A DNA stretch of 64,000 nt, from the NCBI GenBank assembly GCA_963969365.1, contig OZ017747.1, forward strand, positions 1,736,001 to 1,800,000, read 5' to 3'. The DNA comes from Asterochloris sp. CNOR1 (Eukaryota; Chlorophyta; Trebouxiophyceae; Trebouxiales; Trebouxiaceae). Below the pieces are notes generated by a model. It had not been told where the DNA came from, searched no databases, and was given only the letters and a program-made list of their open reading frames with translations. Both the position numbers and the translations under genes were made by a program. Shown in pieces: positions 33,401-45,400 of the stretch. Every line of letters begins with the position of its first letter. Within the stretch, counting starts at the first letter, position 1.

Positions 33401-36400
33401 CTTATTGCCGATTGCCATTTTTGGCTGCGTGAAGCCAGCATAGACCAGGGATCAGCAAGACATGTTGGTTACTGCAAAGGCAAGCATACCGCTATTCAAT
33501 CTTGCTGGCCCTGCACTGAGCTCTGTCAAGCACCATGCCACCTGCCTGCACCACCTGGAGATGTTCCTCAGCGACGGGCTGAGCTCCAAAGCACCACACA
33601 TGGCTCAATAATGTGCTGAGCTGTCCCTTGGTCGCAATGTGCTGTGCTGTGTCTGCAGTCCCAGCCCGCCACCACCTGAGAGCCTGCCACTACCTCCAAG
33701 GTGTGTGATCCCTGCTTAAATATGCTGCCTGGCATAGACACTGAACCTTTCAGGGCAGCATCCTGCCATATGTCATTGCCTAACTTGGAGCTGGCATCTT
33801 GATGCAATGTACACCACAGTGTCCCCTGAAGGCTACCCTGCTGGTCTCCTTGGTTCCTGTTCATGCGCTCCAGCAATTGCCTTGCAGTCCACCGCCGCCA
33901 GCCAGCACCGCGACACCCCCAACCTCCACAGAGCCGCCCAGCTCGAGTTCCACAGAGTTGCCCAGCCCAACTTCCACGGAGCCACCCAGCACGGTGACAC
34001 CCACGACAAGCAGCACGGTGGCGCCTACCACGCCCACAGAGGCGCCTGCTATGCTGCCCCCCAGCAGCACCACAGGGGAGCCTTCATCAGCAGCTCCCAG
34101 CCCAACCACAGGTGAGCCTTCAACAGCGTCACCCAGCTCATCTACAGAGCAGCCCGCCACCGCTCCGCCCAGCACTGCGACCAATGAGCCCACCACGGCT
34201 CCTCCCAGCACCACCACAGCGGAGCCCAAATCGGCGCCACCCAGCACTACCACAGAAGCACCCAGCACAGCTTCGCCCACCACAGACTTGGCATCCACTT
34301 CAGCTGCGCCAAGAACCACCACAGCTCCGCCCACCACAGCTCCGCCCACCACAGCTCAGGATTTGACTCCAGCTGCACCAAGCACCTCCGCAGGGGAGCC
34401 CGCCGCACCTGCACCTGTCCTTGTACCCGCTGCACAGCCAGGAACGGCTCCATCCGGCTTTGCAACTGCTCCCCCCAACACCACAACTGAGGAGCCCAGC
34501 ACAGCCTTACCCAGCACCTCAGCTCCTCCTGCTAGCACAACCAGGCAGCCCACCACCATTGTGGCAACCAGCACAACAGCTCGTCCCAGCAGCACAGCAC
34601 AAAGTGAGCATGGCCTAGCATAGCACCCTGACCCTGTCCAAGGTGCAAAACTCGAACCAATTCGGTTCCTTTGCGTAAACAGTATTACACTGACCATCTG
34701 CTGCCTCTGCAGCTGCAGCCCCTGTTACGACACAGGCGCCAAGCCCAACCCCAACCCGAGGGCCCAGCGTGGTTCTCAATGGGCCAGCCAGCATCACAGT
34801 CCAACAAGGCACCACATACAGCAACCCAGGAGCCATGGCAGTGGACTCGGCTGGCAATGTCCTGAACGTTACTGCCACCATCCAAGGTGAGGCCTCTGAG
34901 CGCTGCAGCACCTGGCTGCCCCACCTGCAAAGTTCAATCAGGGCTGCTGCTGAAAGTGCAGGCAACAGGGCGTTCAGCACTGCCCAGCCCACCCCTCCAA
35001 ATGGTGCTACCTCCCCGCAGCCCTTCGTCTTCATTTACACAGCCACTGATGCCCTTGGGCAGACTGCCAGTGTGAACAGGACAGTCACAGTACTGGATCC
35101 CTGCACAGCGCCCGAGAGCTGGTGCAGCAACCCGGGTGAGTGTGATATGCCTCCAGTCTATTTGATACCATGCAAAACATGTACGTCCAGGGTTTCATGC
35201 TTATCTGTAGGCGCCTGCTCCAAGTTTGGCATCTGTCTGCCAAGTACCTCCTCCAACACGGCGCCAAATCTGACCCTGGACACCAGCATCCTGGGGCTGA
35301 CAGTCCAGGTCAACCAGAGCAGCACGTATGCTGCCTGCAGCTCCGGTATCAAGCCATCCCTTGCTGCACCTTGCGAGCCTGGGGGCAGTGCAACGGACAC
35401 ACAGGACGGCAACTTGACAGCCAGCATTCTGGCATGCCCACCCTCCCGCTGCTTATCTACCTACTGCACAGGTAAGGCCTTCTTCAAACATGCAAGCTGC
35501 CCCTGCTGCTGTGAACAGTGGCCGCCTCAGTCACCTCTGAGGTGCCAATTGCATCTCCTGTACATACAGGCCAGGAGTTCAGCCAAATTGGTCTGGCAAA
35601 CTGTGCCATCAACACCAGCCAGCCTGTGGGCACACTCATCAGCATCAGCTTCCTGGTCTTTGACCACGGCACCCCTGTCCTGAATGCGAGCGCTCAGCGC
35701 ACCTTGGTCATTGGATCCCCTTGTGCAACAGGTGATATGCTTAGCGGAAATCTGCTCTGGCGGCCCCAGCAGCCAGTCACACTGACAGGATTGCCCTTGC
35801 GCAGGGCAGTACCTCTGCAGTGGCAAGTGCTACCCGGTGACCTGCTCTGTGGCAGCATCACTGGGGCTCATCTCCTCACGTCCTGTCATCAGCCTGTCCA
35901 CCACAGCTACCCAATTGCTTGGGTCAGGGTCGGCCATCAACTTTGCCTACGGTTCTGCAGCCCCACTCTCTCTGTCACCATGCCGCTCTTCTGGTAGGCC
36001 ACACCCTGTGCCCCTGCATGTACTCACCTGCACTGACTGAACATGTCCATGTTCCTTTCATGCAGCATCCCAGGCCAGCTGTGCAGTTACTGCTTATGAC
36101 AAGCAAGATGGTGACATATCTGCTTCTGTAACAGTGGTCCCCACCGTGCGGTGCCTAGACGCCACCAGTGGCACATGCGTCTCATGCTCCCTGACCTATC
36201 TGCAAGCAGGCCAGTGCTTTCCAGCAAGGTGGGCTGCACACTCCCTCGCCTTTGCCCAGCAGTGACGTTGCTCAGTGATGTTGCTCAGGCCCATGCAGCT
36301 GTGACCAACGCTGGCGGCTCCTCTGTGCAGGTACCAGCTCACATATTCGGTCACAGACTCCTCGGGCACAGCAGCTGTGCCCCTGAGCCTGAACGTAAAC

Positions 36401-39400
36401 ATCTATGAGTCCGGGCAGGTACAGGCCACCCTTCTGCTGATGAGCCAGGCCCCTAATGCATCCGCAGCGGCAGCATGGGCAGCCGCCATACCCAACACAA
36501 GCTACAGCGGCAATGCTGCTCTGCGCTCAGCGCTGGCCGGCTCCCTGTCAGCATGGCTGGCCGGGGTGGGGCCCACGACTGCAGCGGCAGAGGCAGCCAC
36601 AACTGTCTTTGACAGCGTGGACGCATTTGCATACTCTGCGGTCCAGCAGAACAATGTGGTCCTGCTCAATGCAACCCTTTTGCAGAATATCAGCTCATAT
36701 ATCATGAGCAACAGCTCTAACAGCTCATCCAGTGTCACCAGCGGCAGCAACTTTGCTGTGCTGGTGGCTGTACAAGTCATTGTCAACTCCACGGCCTACG
36801 CCACCACCGTCACTAGCAGCAGCTCTCGCCGGCGGGAGCTGCTAGTGCAAGCAGAGCCTGGCACTGAATTCACGCTGGCAGCCACACACAGCAGGGCACT
36901 GATCTCAGCCGCTGAGGGTGCTGGCAGGCTTCAACGCAGGCAACTTCAAGCAGACACCAGCAGCATTGTCTTTGCTCTGGAGCTGAAACTTCAACTGCTG
37001 ATCAACGCCGTCCAGAGCGTGTCAAGCTGCAATGCAAGTGCCATCACCTCCCTCTACTATGGGGGAGTGGCCCCTCTCTTCCTGGCTGTCAGCTGCAGCG
37101 TTGGCAACAGCGCTGCTCAGTCCAGCAGTAACTTGGCAGCCCTGAATGCCTATCTGTTGCAAGCAGCTTCGGTGACCAGCAACCAGCTGCCGCCCTATCA
37201 GGTGCTACAGGTCTCAGGCACGCCGGTTGCAGCAACCATCACCCCATTTGTGGATACAGCGCTTGCCGAGCAGGCAGCAGTGATAGGAGCAATCCAGCTA
37301 CTTGCCCAGCAGAGTGTCAGCGGGAGTGGTGTTGTCACAGCTCTGGCTGTGGCAGTGGTGTCTCAGGCTCAAGGGGCAGCGGCCTCGCGACTGGTCACAC
37401 TGCAGGACTTAGCAGCCCTATCAGCTGCAAGCTCAGCTTCAGAGGACGCCTCAATCAGCAACGTGCAGGCTGCCTTTAACCTCATCTCTAGTGCTGCCAC
37501 GAATTATTCTTTTAGTTCTGTTTCGGTGAGTATAAATAGGATCTGCTCAGAGTGTGTCATCTGTAGCAAGTACTGATGTGATTCCTATGGCTTTGTGCAC
37601 TGCTTCACTAAGTTGCCCTTTTGTATGCAGGCAACTGAGCAGTCCATGCGGAATTCATTGGTCAGCTTGCAGTCGCAGGTCCAGAGCTTACAAGCTGCTA
37701 CACTTTCAGCTGCACTGGCTGCACAGTCGAGCTTCCCTTGCGCAAGGATCAATGGCGAGGGGCAATACTACTTCCAGGTCGAGACACTACCTAGCACTGC
37801 CACGCATTTTGTTGGCCTACACTCAGCATGGTGACCTGCTTGCAGGTCACTGATAGCGACAGCTCCAGTGCAACCACATCAGCAGTTGCCAGCAAATCTG
37901 CAGAAAAGGCAGTGCCTTGGCTTGAGCGTCTGTGGTACGGCTATGACGTGTACAGCACCAGGGACCTGCGCCCTGCTGCAGCTGTCACAGAGCAATACAG
38001 GGAACGCTTCCTAGGCTCAAAAGGCAGCAACCGGCTGCTGACAGGCCTGTTTTTACAGCAGGTACGAAACCTTGGCACCTGGCACTGCCAGAACAATAGG
38101 TACACATGATTGGAAGTGAGCACTCTAACTATATTATCCACCTTGAGACATCTGCTATTTCCCTTGCAGGAACGCTTTGTGCTGACATGCCATGGCCACT
38201 TTGGAAGGCTAGGTTTTGCATGCCAGGACCAGCAATTTGCCTACCTCAGTCAATGTAAGGCAACCGCTGGTGCTCATGTCTGCTGCCATCTCATGCCTGC
38301 CTGCTGGCCATCACACAAGATATGTTTGATGCAGCCTCTGCAAACAGGACAGGGTCCACAGCCAACAGCCCTTTTGGCTACGACCCTGTGTTTGGCACCT
38401 ACTCCAGTCTGTGGAATCTTCAGCTTGTTGGGCAGGAGGGGTCATTTTACAATCTTACAACAGTGAGGGTGCTTTCAATTTGCTGCTTTTGGAGCAAGCT
38501 TTTGCATGCACAAGCTTTTGCATGAGTGCGGCAGCTCTCCAAACTGCAGGGTTCTGCAGAAACAGATTCCTCTGGCAATCCATTTGGCTTCATGGATGAG
38601 ACTTTGCCTGGTGCCATTGTCAACTTCCCTGCATTGTTCACAACACAGATGTCAGCCAATCGCAGTGCAGACGTGTTGCAATACCTCTTGGTGAGTAAGA
38701 ATGTGGCCCTGCACTCACAATGACATTTTGTGCAGACTTAGTCGAGCATACCCCAAATTCTGTTTGCCATTTTGCAGGATGGCAAGTACTTGACTAATGG
38801 GGTACAGGAGGTACAACTCAAGATGGTGGCGTTCAATGGCGATGCACGGCTTTTTGGTTACTTTGCGCTGACATTCACCTGGCATCAAGATGGCTCCATC
38901 ACCAGCAGCGTCTCCTTCTCTGCGCTTCAAGTCGTGCCCTACAGTGCTGTGCACACAGAGTAAGCCTTAAGCTGCCTCCCAGGCTAGCTGAGGGTGTGAT
39001 GCATTATTCTGCTTTGCATCTGCAACAAGTCTGGCCTTCTGCGATGCGCACACACTCCCGCATCTTGATGCGGCGACATCTTTGCCTATGTTAAAAGCCT
39101 GGCAATGCAGGTGGCGCCACATCATCACAGACATGTTCCTGGTGGTTTTGGCAGCATGTTTCACAGCATTCACGGTCATGAAACTGCAAAGTGCTCAACG
39201 GGATGTGGGCGGATCATTTTGGAAGGCGATGAAGGAACACCCCCAGCTAGCCAATGACTGGGCCATCTGCATCGCGCAGTGGACAGGTGACCTGTGTGTG
39301 ATGTTGTTGATCTGGGAGCAAAAGGTATATCCTGTTGCTCATGCATCTGTCTCTTGCGTGCAGGCCTGGCCTTGTATGTGATATTCGCTGTGCGTCAGTG

Positions 39401-42400
39401 CATCAAGCTGCAGCCACAGCCGTACTATGAGGTATATGACTCAGATGAATACGCCCAAGCCAGATTCTTCTTGATTGACCGCATGGAAACTCCACCACCC
39501 CCTCCAGTTGAGCCGGAGCCTCCTCCACCGCCTCCACTCGCCGAGAGTCCTCCCTTGCCACCACCAATGCTGGCATCTCCACCCCCACCACCTCTGAGCA
39601 GCTCTCCACCTCTGAGCAGCTCTCCAGGGGCCTCCCGCAAGCTGCAATCTTTGTTAGATGGCCATTGGTCAGCTTCCCCAGTAGCTCCATGGCCAGATTC
39701 TGGTCTGGACAGATTGTGGCCCTGCTCGCCACTCAGCCATGCAGAGGGTGCTGGTAATGAACATCTAGTGGGGCACACACGGCACCTGCTGATCACCGAC
39801 ACCAACACAGCCACACCATCCACAGAGCCAGGCGGCCCAGATCGTTGGGAGTTGCCAAAGAACTCTACAGGTGATCTACTGTGTTGGTGTCCTCGTGAGC
39901 TGACTTTGCACTCCTTCCAGGCATGACACTGACCTCACATGCTGGCAGCAAAGGAACCCACCACTGAGTTGGCTGGAATTATGTTACAGGCTTCCAGCAA
40001 TACCTTCATCTTAGTGAGACCATCGACAACCTTTACAGGCTGCACAACTGGTTCATATTCTTCCATTCCAGCATTTTGGTGCAACTTGTTATCCGTTGGC
40101 TGCAACAATGGTGAGTAGCTTCTTCTGTACTGTTGTTGCTTTTGGTCAGCAATCAGCCTTACACAATGACAGTGACGTGCAGGGACTTTCAGCCCCGCCT
40201 TGGAGTGGTGGCCAGAACTCTGGCAAGGGCCTTGCCAGATCTGTTCCACATGATGCTACTGATCTGTGTCTTGCTTCTTTTCATTCCCTATCTACTCTGC
40301 ATCATGTTTGGGGAGACCACAGCCCAGCTATGTACCTTACGAGGCGAGCATGCATTGTGGGACTCCCAGCATGGCAGAGATTGCATCATGCACAGTCCAA
40401 GTTTCTGCAATCGTGCATGAGTGGTAGAGGTGGCTGCAGGTTCGTCAGTGACGTTCTTCAGTTTGCTCATCATTGGCGATTTCATGGGGACAAGGGACGA
40501 TTTGCATGCTCAGCAAGATGCCCTCATATTTTCCTGGACAGATAGGGTTGCTCAGGTGAGCTGAGTGTTTGTGTCCTTTGTGCTGCTAGTGCCTGCAGCA
40601 TGTCACAGGAGCTAGCCTACTGTTTTTGGATTCAACATGCAGTCTCTGTACCTGTGGGGCTTTCCTTTCTTCATCAAAGCCTGCTTCCTTGGCATCATCA
40701 TTGGCATCATCATCGACACCTTTCACGGGTAGGGGCTCGGCATGCAGTGCTGTCACTGTCATGCTGGAGGTGCTCACCTTCTTCACGCAACATGCAGGCA
40801 AGAGGTCAGGGCAAGGCGGCTGGCCAAGGAGGCCAAGGCTTCATTAGCTGTGGTGGAGAACCTTTACTACCTAGGGCTGGACACATGGCGCATCTTCGTT
40901 AGGTCTGCCTGGTTACTGCCAATCTCAGGCTGTGCCTGGCCAAGACTCTCACCCTGAGTTGCCCTTGTGCAGTCGCAAGCCATCTAGCCTCCGCATCATG
41001 CAGCTGGTCATACGACTGCGCCATCAGAAGCTTCAGACCAAGGGCATCCGCAGCTCAATGCTATTGATGAGGTAAAAAAAGTTCAATCTGCTGAGGAGTT
41101 ACCCTGTGACTCTTTCATGAGCATTCTTTCAAAGTGGGCCACTAGGCACTAGCCATTGCTTGTCTAGTGAAGTGCTTTGAGCGCTGTGTTGCATCACACT
41201 CCTGATTGTCTTTTGCAGGATTTTTGGTCAGAAGCTGCAAGGGTCTAATGAGTCGGGGGAGAGCAACCCCGCTAATGCCTGGCTTGCGGCACTACAGCAA
41301 GCCAAGGCCAGCACGGGCATGTCACGTGATGCCACACGTGGTCTGCTGACGGCCCTGCACCAGGGCGTTATCCAGCAAGAGGGGATGGAGGGGGATCTGT
41401 TGGCTGGCGAACAAGTGTTGCGTTTTGAAATTGATGAGGCAGTGCGCCTGCTTGTCAGCTTGGCGCATGCGCCTGAGGCTCTCTTTGGCTACAAGAGCAC
41501 TCGCTGGTAAGCAAAGTGTCGAGGAATTCATGTCCAGGCCCGCACCTGAGTTCCCGCAATGCAGGGCTGTTAGGCCCCCATCCTGGTGCCAAAGATGCAT
41601 ATCGTGCTCTTCATCATGCCCTGTTGGTCAAGTTGCAAAAATCTTGCTCTGCTTGTGGGCTGAGAGAGCCATCTTCTCCCAAACATTACAGGTATCGTAC
41701 TTGTGGCTGGCTTCTGGAGAGGTTGCAAGGCTGCCTCAGTGGCAACAGTCAACACGGCTGGTGGGTCCTGTGGGATGACAGCTTGCACACAGAAGCCCTC
41801 ATAGACTGGGCAGAGAAGCTTCTTGATGACATGGGGCGCAGGGCTCAGAAGCGACTCAGCAAGGTGCGCCTGCATTAATGCTTGCCAATACTCAGCATCC
41901 TTTGAGTCTGCACATTGTCTGCTTGTGTCTTGTGATTCAGGGCCTGAACAATATGCTGATCAGGCCAGCCGCTGGATGGAACCCAGCCGTACGAGTGTGG
42001 CATCCCCTGCACTGACGTACATGTTGCCAAAGAAGGATGCAAGTTGACTTGGCACATGATCTGCTTGCGCCAGCTGTGCTTGTGCTCAATCATGCCAAAC
42101 TGTCTACAGATGCGTGGCATTGAGGACTACGCCAACAGGCACCGGCGGCACACTTTAACAGCATTGGCAGCAAATGCGCAGCAGCAGGTTGCTGCCAAGC
42201 TGGTTCGTCAAACAGCCAGGCGCAGTCAGTCCATTTTTGGCATGGCAGGGCGGTCCAGGAGCACCCTCCTGATAGACCTACCTGGCAGTGAAGCCATGGA
42301 GGGCAGTGTGCAGCCATTGGCAGCCAACTTTGGAGACAAGCTCGCAGGCTTTCAAGGGCAAGTCAGCCCCAGGTGCCGACCAACATGCTTTGATGCATGC

Positions 42401-45400
42401 CTCAGGATTTGGCTTTGTAAGAGCTATGACAATGTCTAGCATTCAGGTTGCTAAGTGTGTGCAATGTGCAGGGCCAGATGTGTGAAAACCTGCAGCATGC
42501 CTGGCATCCTACTTGCAGACGCTTTCTGGGTGCGCCACAGGCTTGTGTGCAACTCTGCAGGGAACAAGATGCCGGGCCTGAGCCGCGAGCCCTCTCAACA
42601 ACAATGTGAGCACACTGGAATTGCACAGTTGCAGGTGGTGACATGCTTGCAGCACTCTGCAATGTGAGCGCCGGCCACAGGCTTTCACCTGCTGCTTGAA
42701 AGTGCAGGCGGAGGGCACGGCGCAAGAGCAACCTGGCAGATCTCCTGGAAAGTCAAGGACTGGGTGTGGATGCTGAGCAGGCCAGCGACCTGTCTAATAC
42801 TATGTGAGTTCATGAAGTCTTCCAAGCAGCAGCGTCGATGTGCCAAGGCTTTGCCTTGCGTGTGTGTGGCGCCACCATTACAGGGGCTGAGGAGCAAGAG
42901 AATGAGTTGTCTTTATGCAGGCGAATGACAAGGCGCAAGAGCAACCTTGCAGATCTGATTGACGCTCAGAGCCAGCCAGCAGGATCACTCATGAGGGAGA
43001 CAATGTAAGCGCTGCACCTCATGGGGTGCACGCAGATGCTGTGATGTGGTCATGCACTCCAGATCTTCATGGGCAAAGCGCCTCATTGCGCAGCTGTATC
43101 AGGCCTCCAATCTGTTGCAGGCGGAAGGCCAGACGCAACAGCAACATTGCAGATTTGCTGCAGAATGCAGTGCTGCCAGAAATGGCAGAGGACTCGTCAC
43201 TGGCCAGCTCACTGTGAGTTGGGCAAGCAGTCTGCTTTGCTCCTCTTGCAGAAGTCATCTGTACCAACATCTCAAGCACTCCATGGCCACGTGTGCATCT
43301 GTTGCACTATCAAGGTCTGTTGCACACATTGTGCAGGCACAGGCATCGTTGCAGAAGCAGTCTTGGCGATGCCCTGGGCGTTGAGGGTGCATTTCAGGCT
43401 GAGCAAAGTTCTGCTAGGTGAGTTCAGTGTGTACCTTGCATAACTTGTGGTTGGTCCTTGAGTGAGAACCCCTTGCTGCCAGAAAACTCTGTGCTCACTT
43501 GCCAAGCCCGCCGATCGAGCAACTTGACTGCTGTGGCTGGTCTGCAGCATCTCAAGGAGGAAGAGCAATTTGGCTGATGTCTTAGAAAGCCTGCAGAAGG
43601 GGCCTTCACTTGCTCCCCAAACAAGGTATTGCCGGCAACTGAGTGTCACTGTGGCGCACAAGAATTTGCCTTTCTTCCCAGCCTGGCTGCACCTACTGCT
43701 AACTTACTGCTGCAATTGCAGATCCACAATGCACAGCAGCAACGTGATAGACAGGATGGAGGAGATGCAACCACTGCAAGTTTCTGGGCAAGGGTCTGCC
43801 TTGCTGCCTTAGACACCATGCTCACTCTGACACGAGGGGCAGACTTCAGACTGCACTTGCTATCTAAGCACCATGTATTGGTTGTGTCTGGGACTCCACC
43901 TCAAAGAGTGCCCTCTGCTGCAGCATCACCCGGCGTAAAAGCAATCTGGCGGATATGTTTGAGACAATGCAGGGACCTCTTGTGGACGTGAGAAGCAGCC
44001 ACAGGTGGTACATCGTTGCATCAGCAATGCATGCAGAGACAACCTCCACAATGCAAGTCTTCAGTCAAGGGACTGCTTGCCTGCAGTTTCACACGGCACA
44101 AAAGCAATCTAGCAGATATGATGGAAGCCTTGCAGGGCCCGCCTGTGGCGTCGAGAAGCAGTCACAGGTACTGCACCGTTATACCAGCTACAGATGCTGA
44201 GGCAAGTGCAACCATGCTTTCCTTGAGTCATGAGGCGGCCTGTCTGCAGCTTTTCAAGGCGCAAGAGCAATCTGGCAGACATGATGGAGGCCATGCAGGA
44301 GCCACCTGCACTGGCACCAGCCAGGTCCGTCTAAAATGTGCTTGCCTCTGGCAGGCAGGAATGTTGCCCCTGTCTGAGCTGCTCTGCCGCTTACGTGCTT
44401 GCTGGGTCAATGCCATGGACTTGCCAGCTATGACTGCCATTTTGAAGAGCTGCAGCCTGAGGAGGGGCCGTGGCAGCTTGGAGGATGCAGCTGCGCTGGA
44501 CATGATGGGCCCAGGGCGCTCACAGCAGCTGCATGTTGGCCCAGATGAGGACAGCACATCACCCAGGCGCCGTGCAGGGTAGGCTAGCAGCTCCATGCCC
44601 TGACACTGCTTGACAGATCTGCTGCCTGCGCCAAGCACATGAGTCCACAGAGGGTGACATGAGTCCCTTACCTCTTCTCCCTCCCTGCTGCAGGACTGTG
44701 CGTGCACGCCGCAAAAGCAACCTGGTTGATGTGTTGGCTGCGCTGCAACAGCGCCCCAATGAGGCTGATATTGAGAGGTGGGACGTGACCCTGTCCTTTG
44801 ACACCTTAAAATCAGCCCTGCACTGCCAGGGGTGGATCAGTGGGTCCTGCTCACTATGCATGCAGCTTGATGAGGAGCGGCAGTGGAGCAGCCAGCATGA
44901 GGGACCTTGGTGAGGCGCCAGAGACACTCAGGGAGCAGCCCAGAAGTCCTTCCAGGTATGTTTGGCAGCCCTGCCGGCTGGCAGCTTGCATGTCATTCCC
45001 ACAGTCATACAGACTTGTCAGCCTTGCCCCTGTCTGATGCGCCTGACAGCTTTTGTTTCTTACATTGGGTTAGGCAGCGATATCAATCGGCTTTGCTCCC
45101 CGCTGATGTTTCATTAGATGGTACAAGGTCCTCTAGCCAGCCTATGATGCATTTATCAGGAGTATCCTGCATCTGTAAGATGTCTAGCCTGAGACGGGCA
45201 ACTGGCATGCAGGGGCAAGCAGCGCCGTAAGTCAGCTCTGCTTCCTTCCAGCAATGGTTTGTTTGACAACCCCGTCTCCACAGCTGGCCGAGGGTGAGTG
45301 CTCAACGCCATCTAGCTTGTTGTGGTACCCATGCCTGCACAAGTGTCATGGCTGCAATTATGTGGCCGCATCTGACCCTTGCACCACCAGTCTGAAAGGA

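Larger units (their letters stand above)
29127..33700 (+). repeat. Array of about 16 proline-rich (SPPPP)n micro-exons
   Basis: Exons: 29127-29165, 29308-29337, 29492-29545, 29709-29738, 29994-30047, 30327-30362, 30559-30612, 30884-30919, 31078-31107, 31308-31361, 31686-31775, 32100-32189, 32639-32668, 32828-32896, 33291-33344, 33659-33700. All are phase 2 at both ends and of length divisible by three, and encode S/P blocks such as PPPSPPPP. Ten end in CCAAG|GC and six in a GT donor. (Ser-Pro4) blocks are typical hydroxyproline-rich, O-arabinosylated wall-glycoprotein signatures in plants and algae. Confidence 0.82.

Noticed and set aside
29127-33700. Simple minisatellite or CRISPR-like array
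   Set aside because: The repeats are coding proline blocks in phase-consistent exons with splice sites; spacers are related introns, not unique equal-length spacers.
33861-34352. 163-codon minus-strand frame rich in Val/Gly
   Set aside because: It is the antisense of the Thr/Ser/Pro mucin exon; its repeats are a composition mirror with no independent family resemblance.
34769-35683. A 304-codon plus-strand frame as a single intronless gene
   Set aside because: Homology and phase show several exons of the LRR-polycystin gene separated by in-frame introns; the open frame reads through them by chance.
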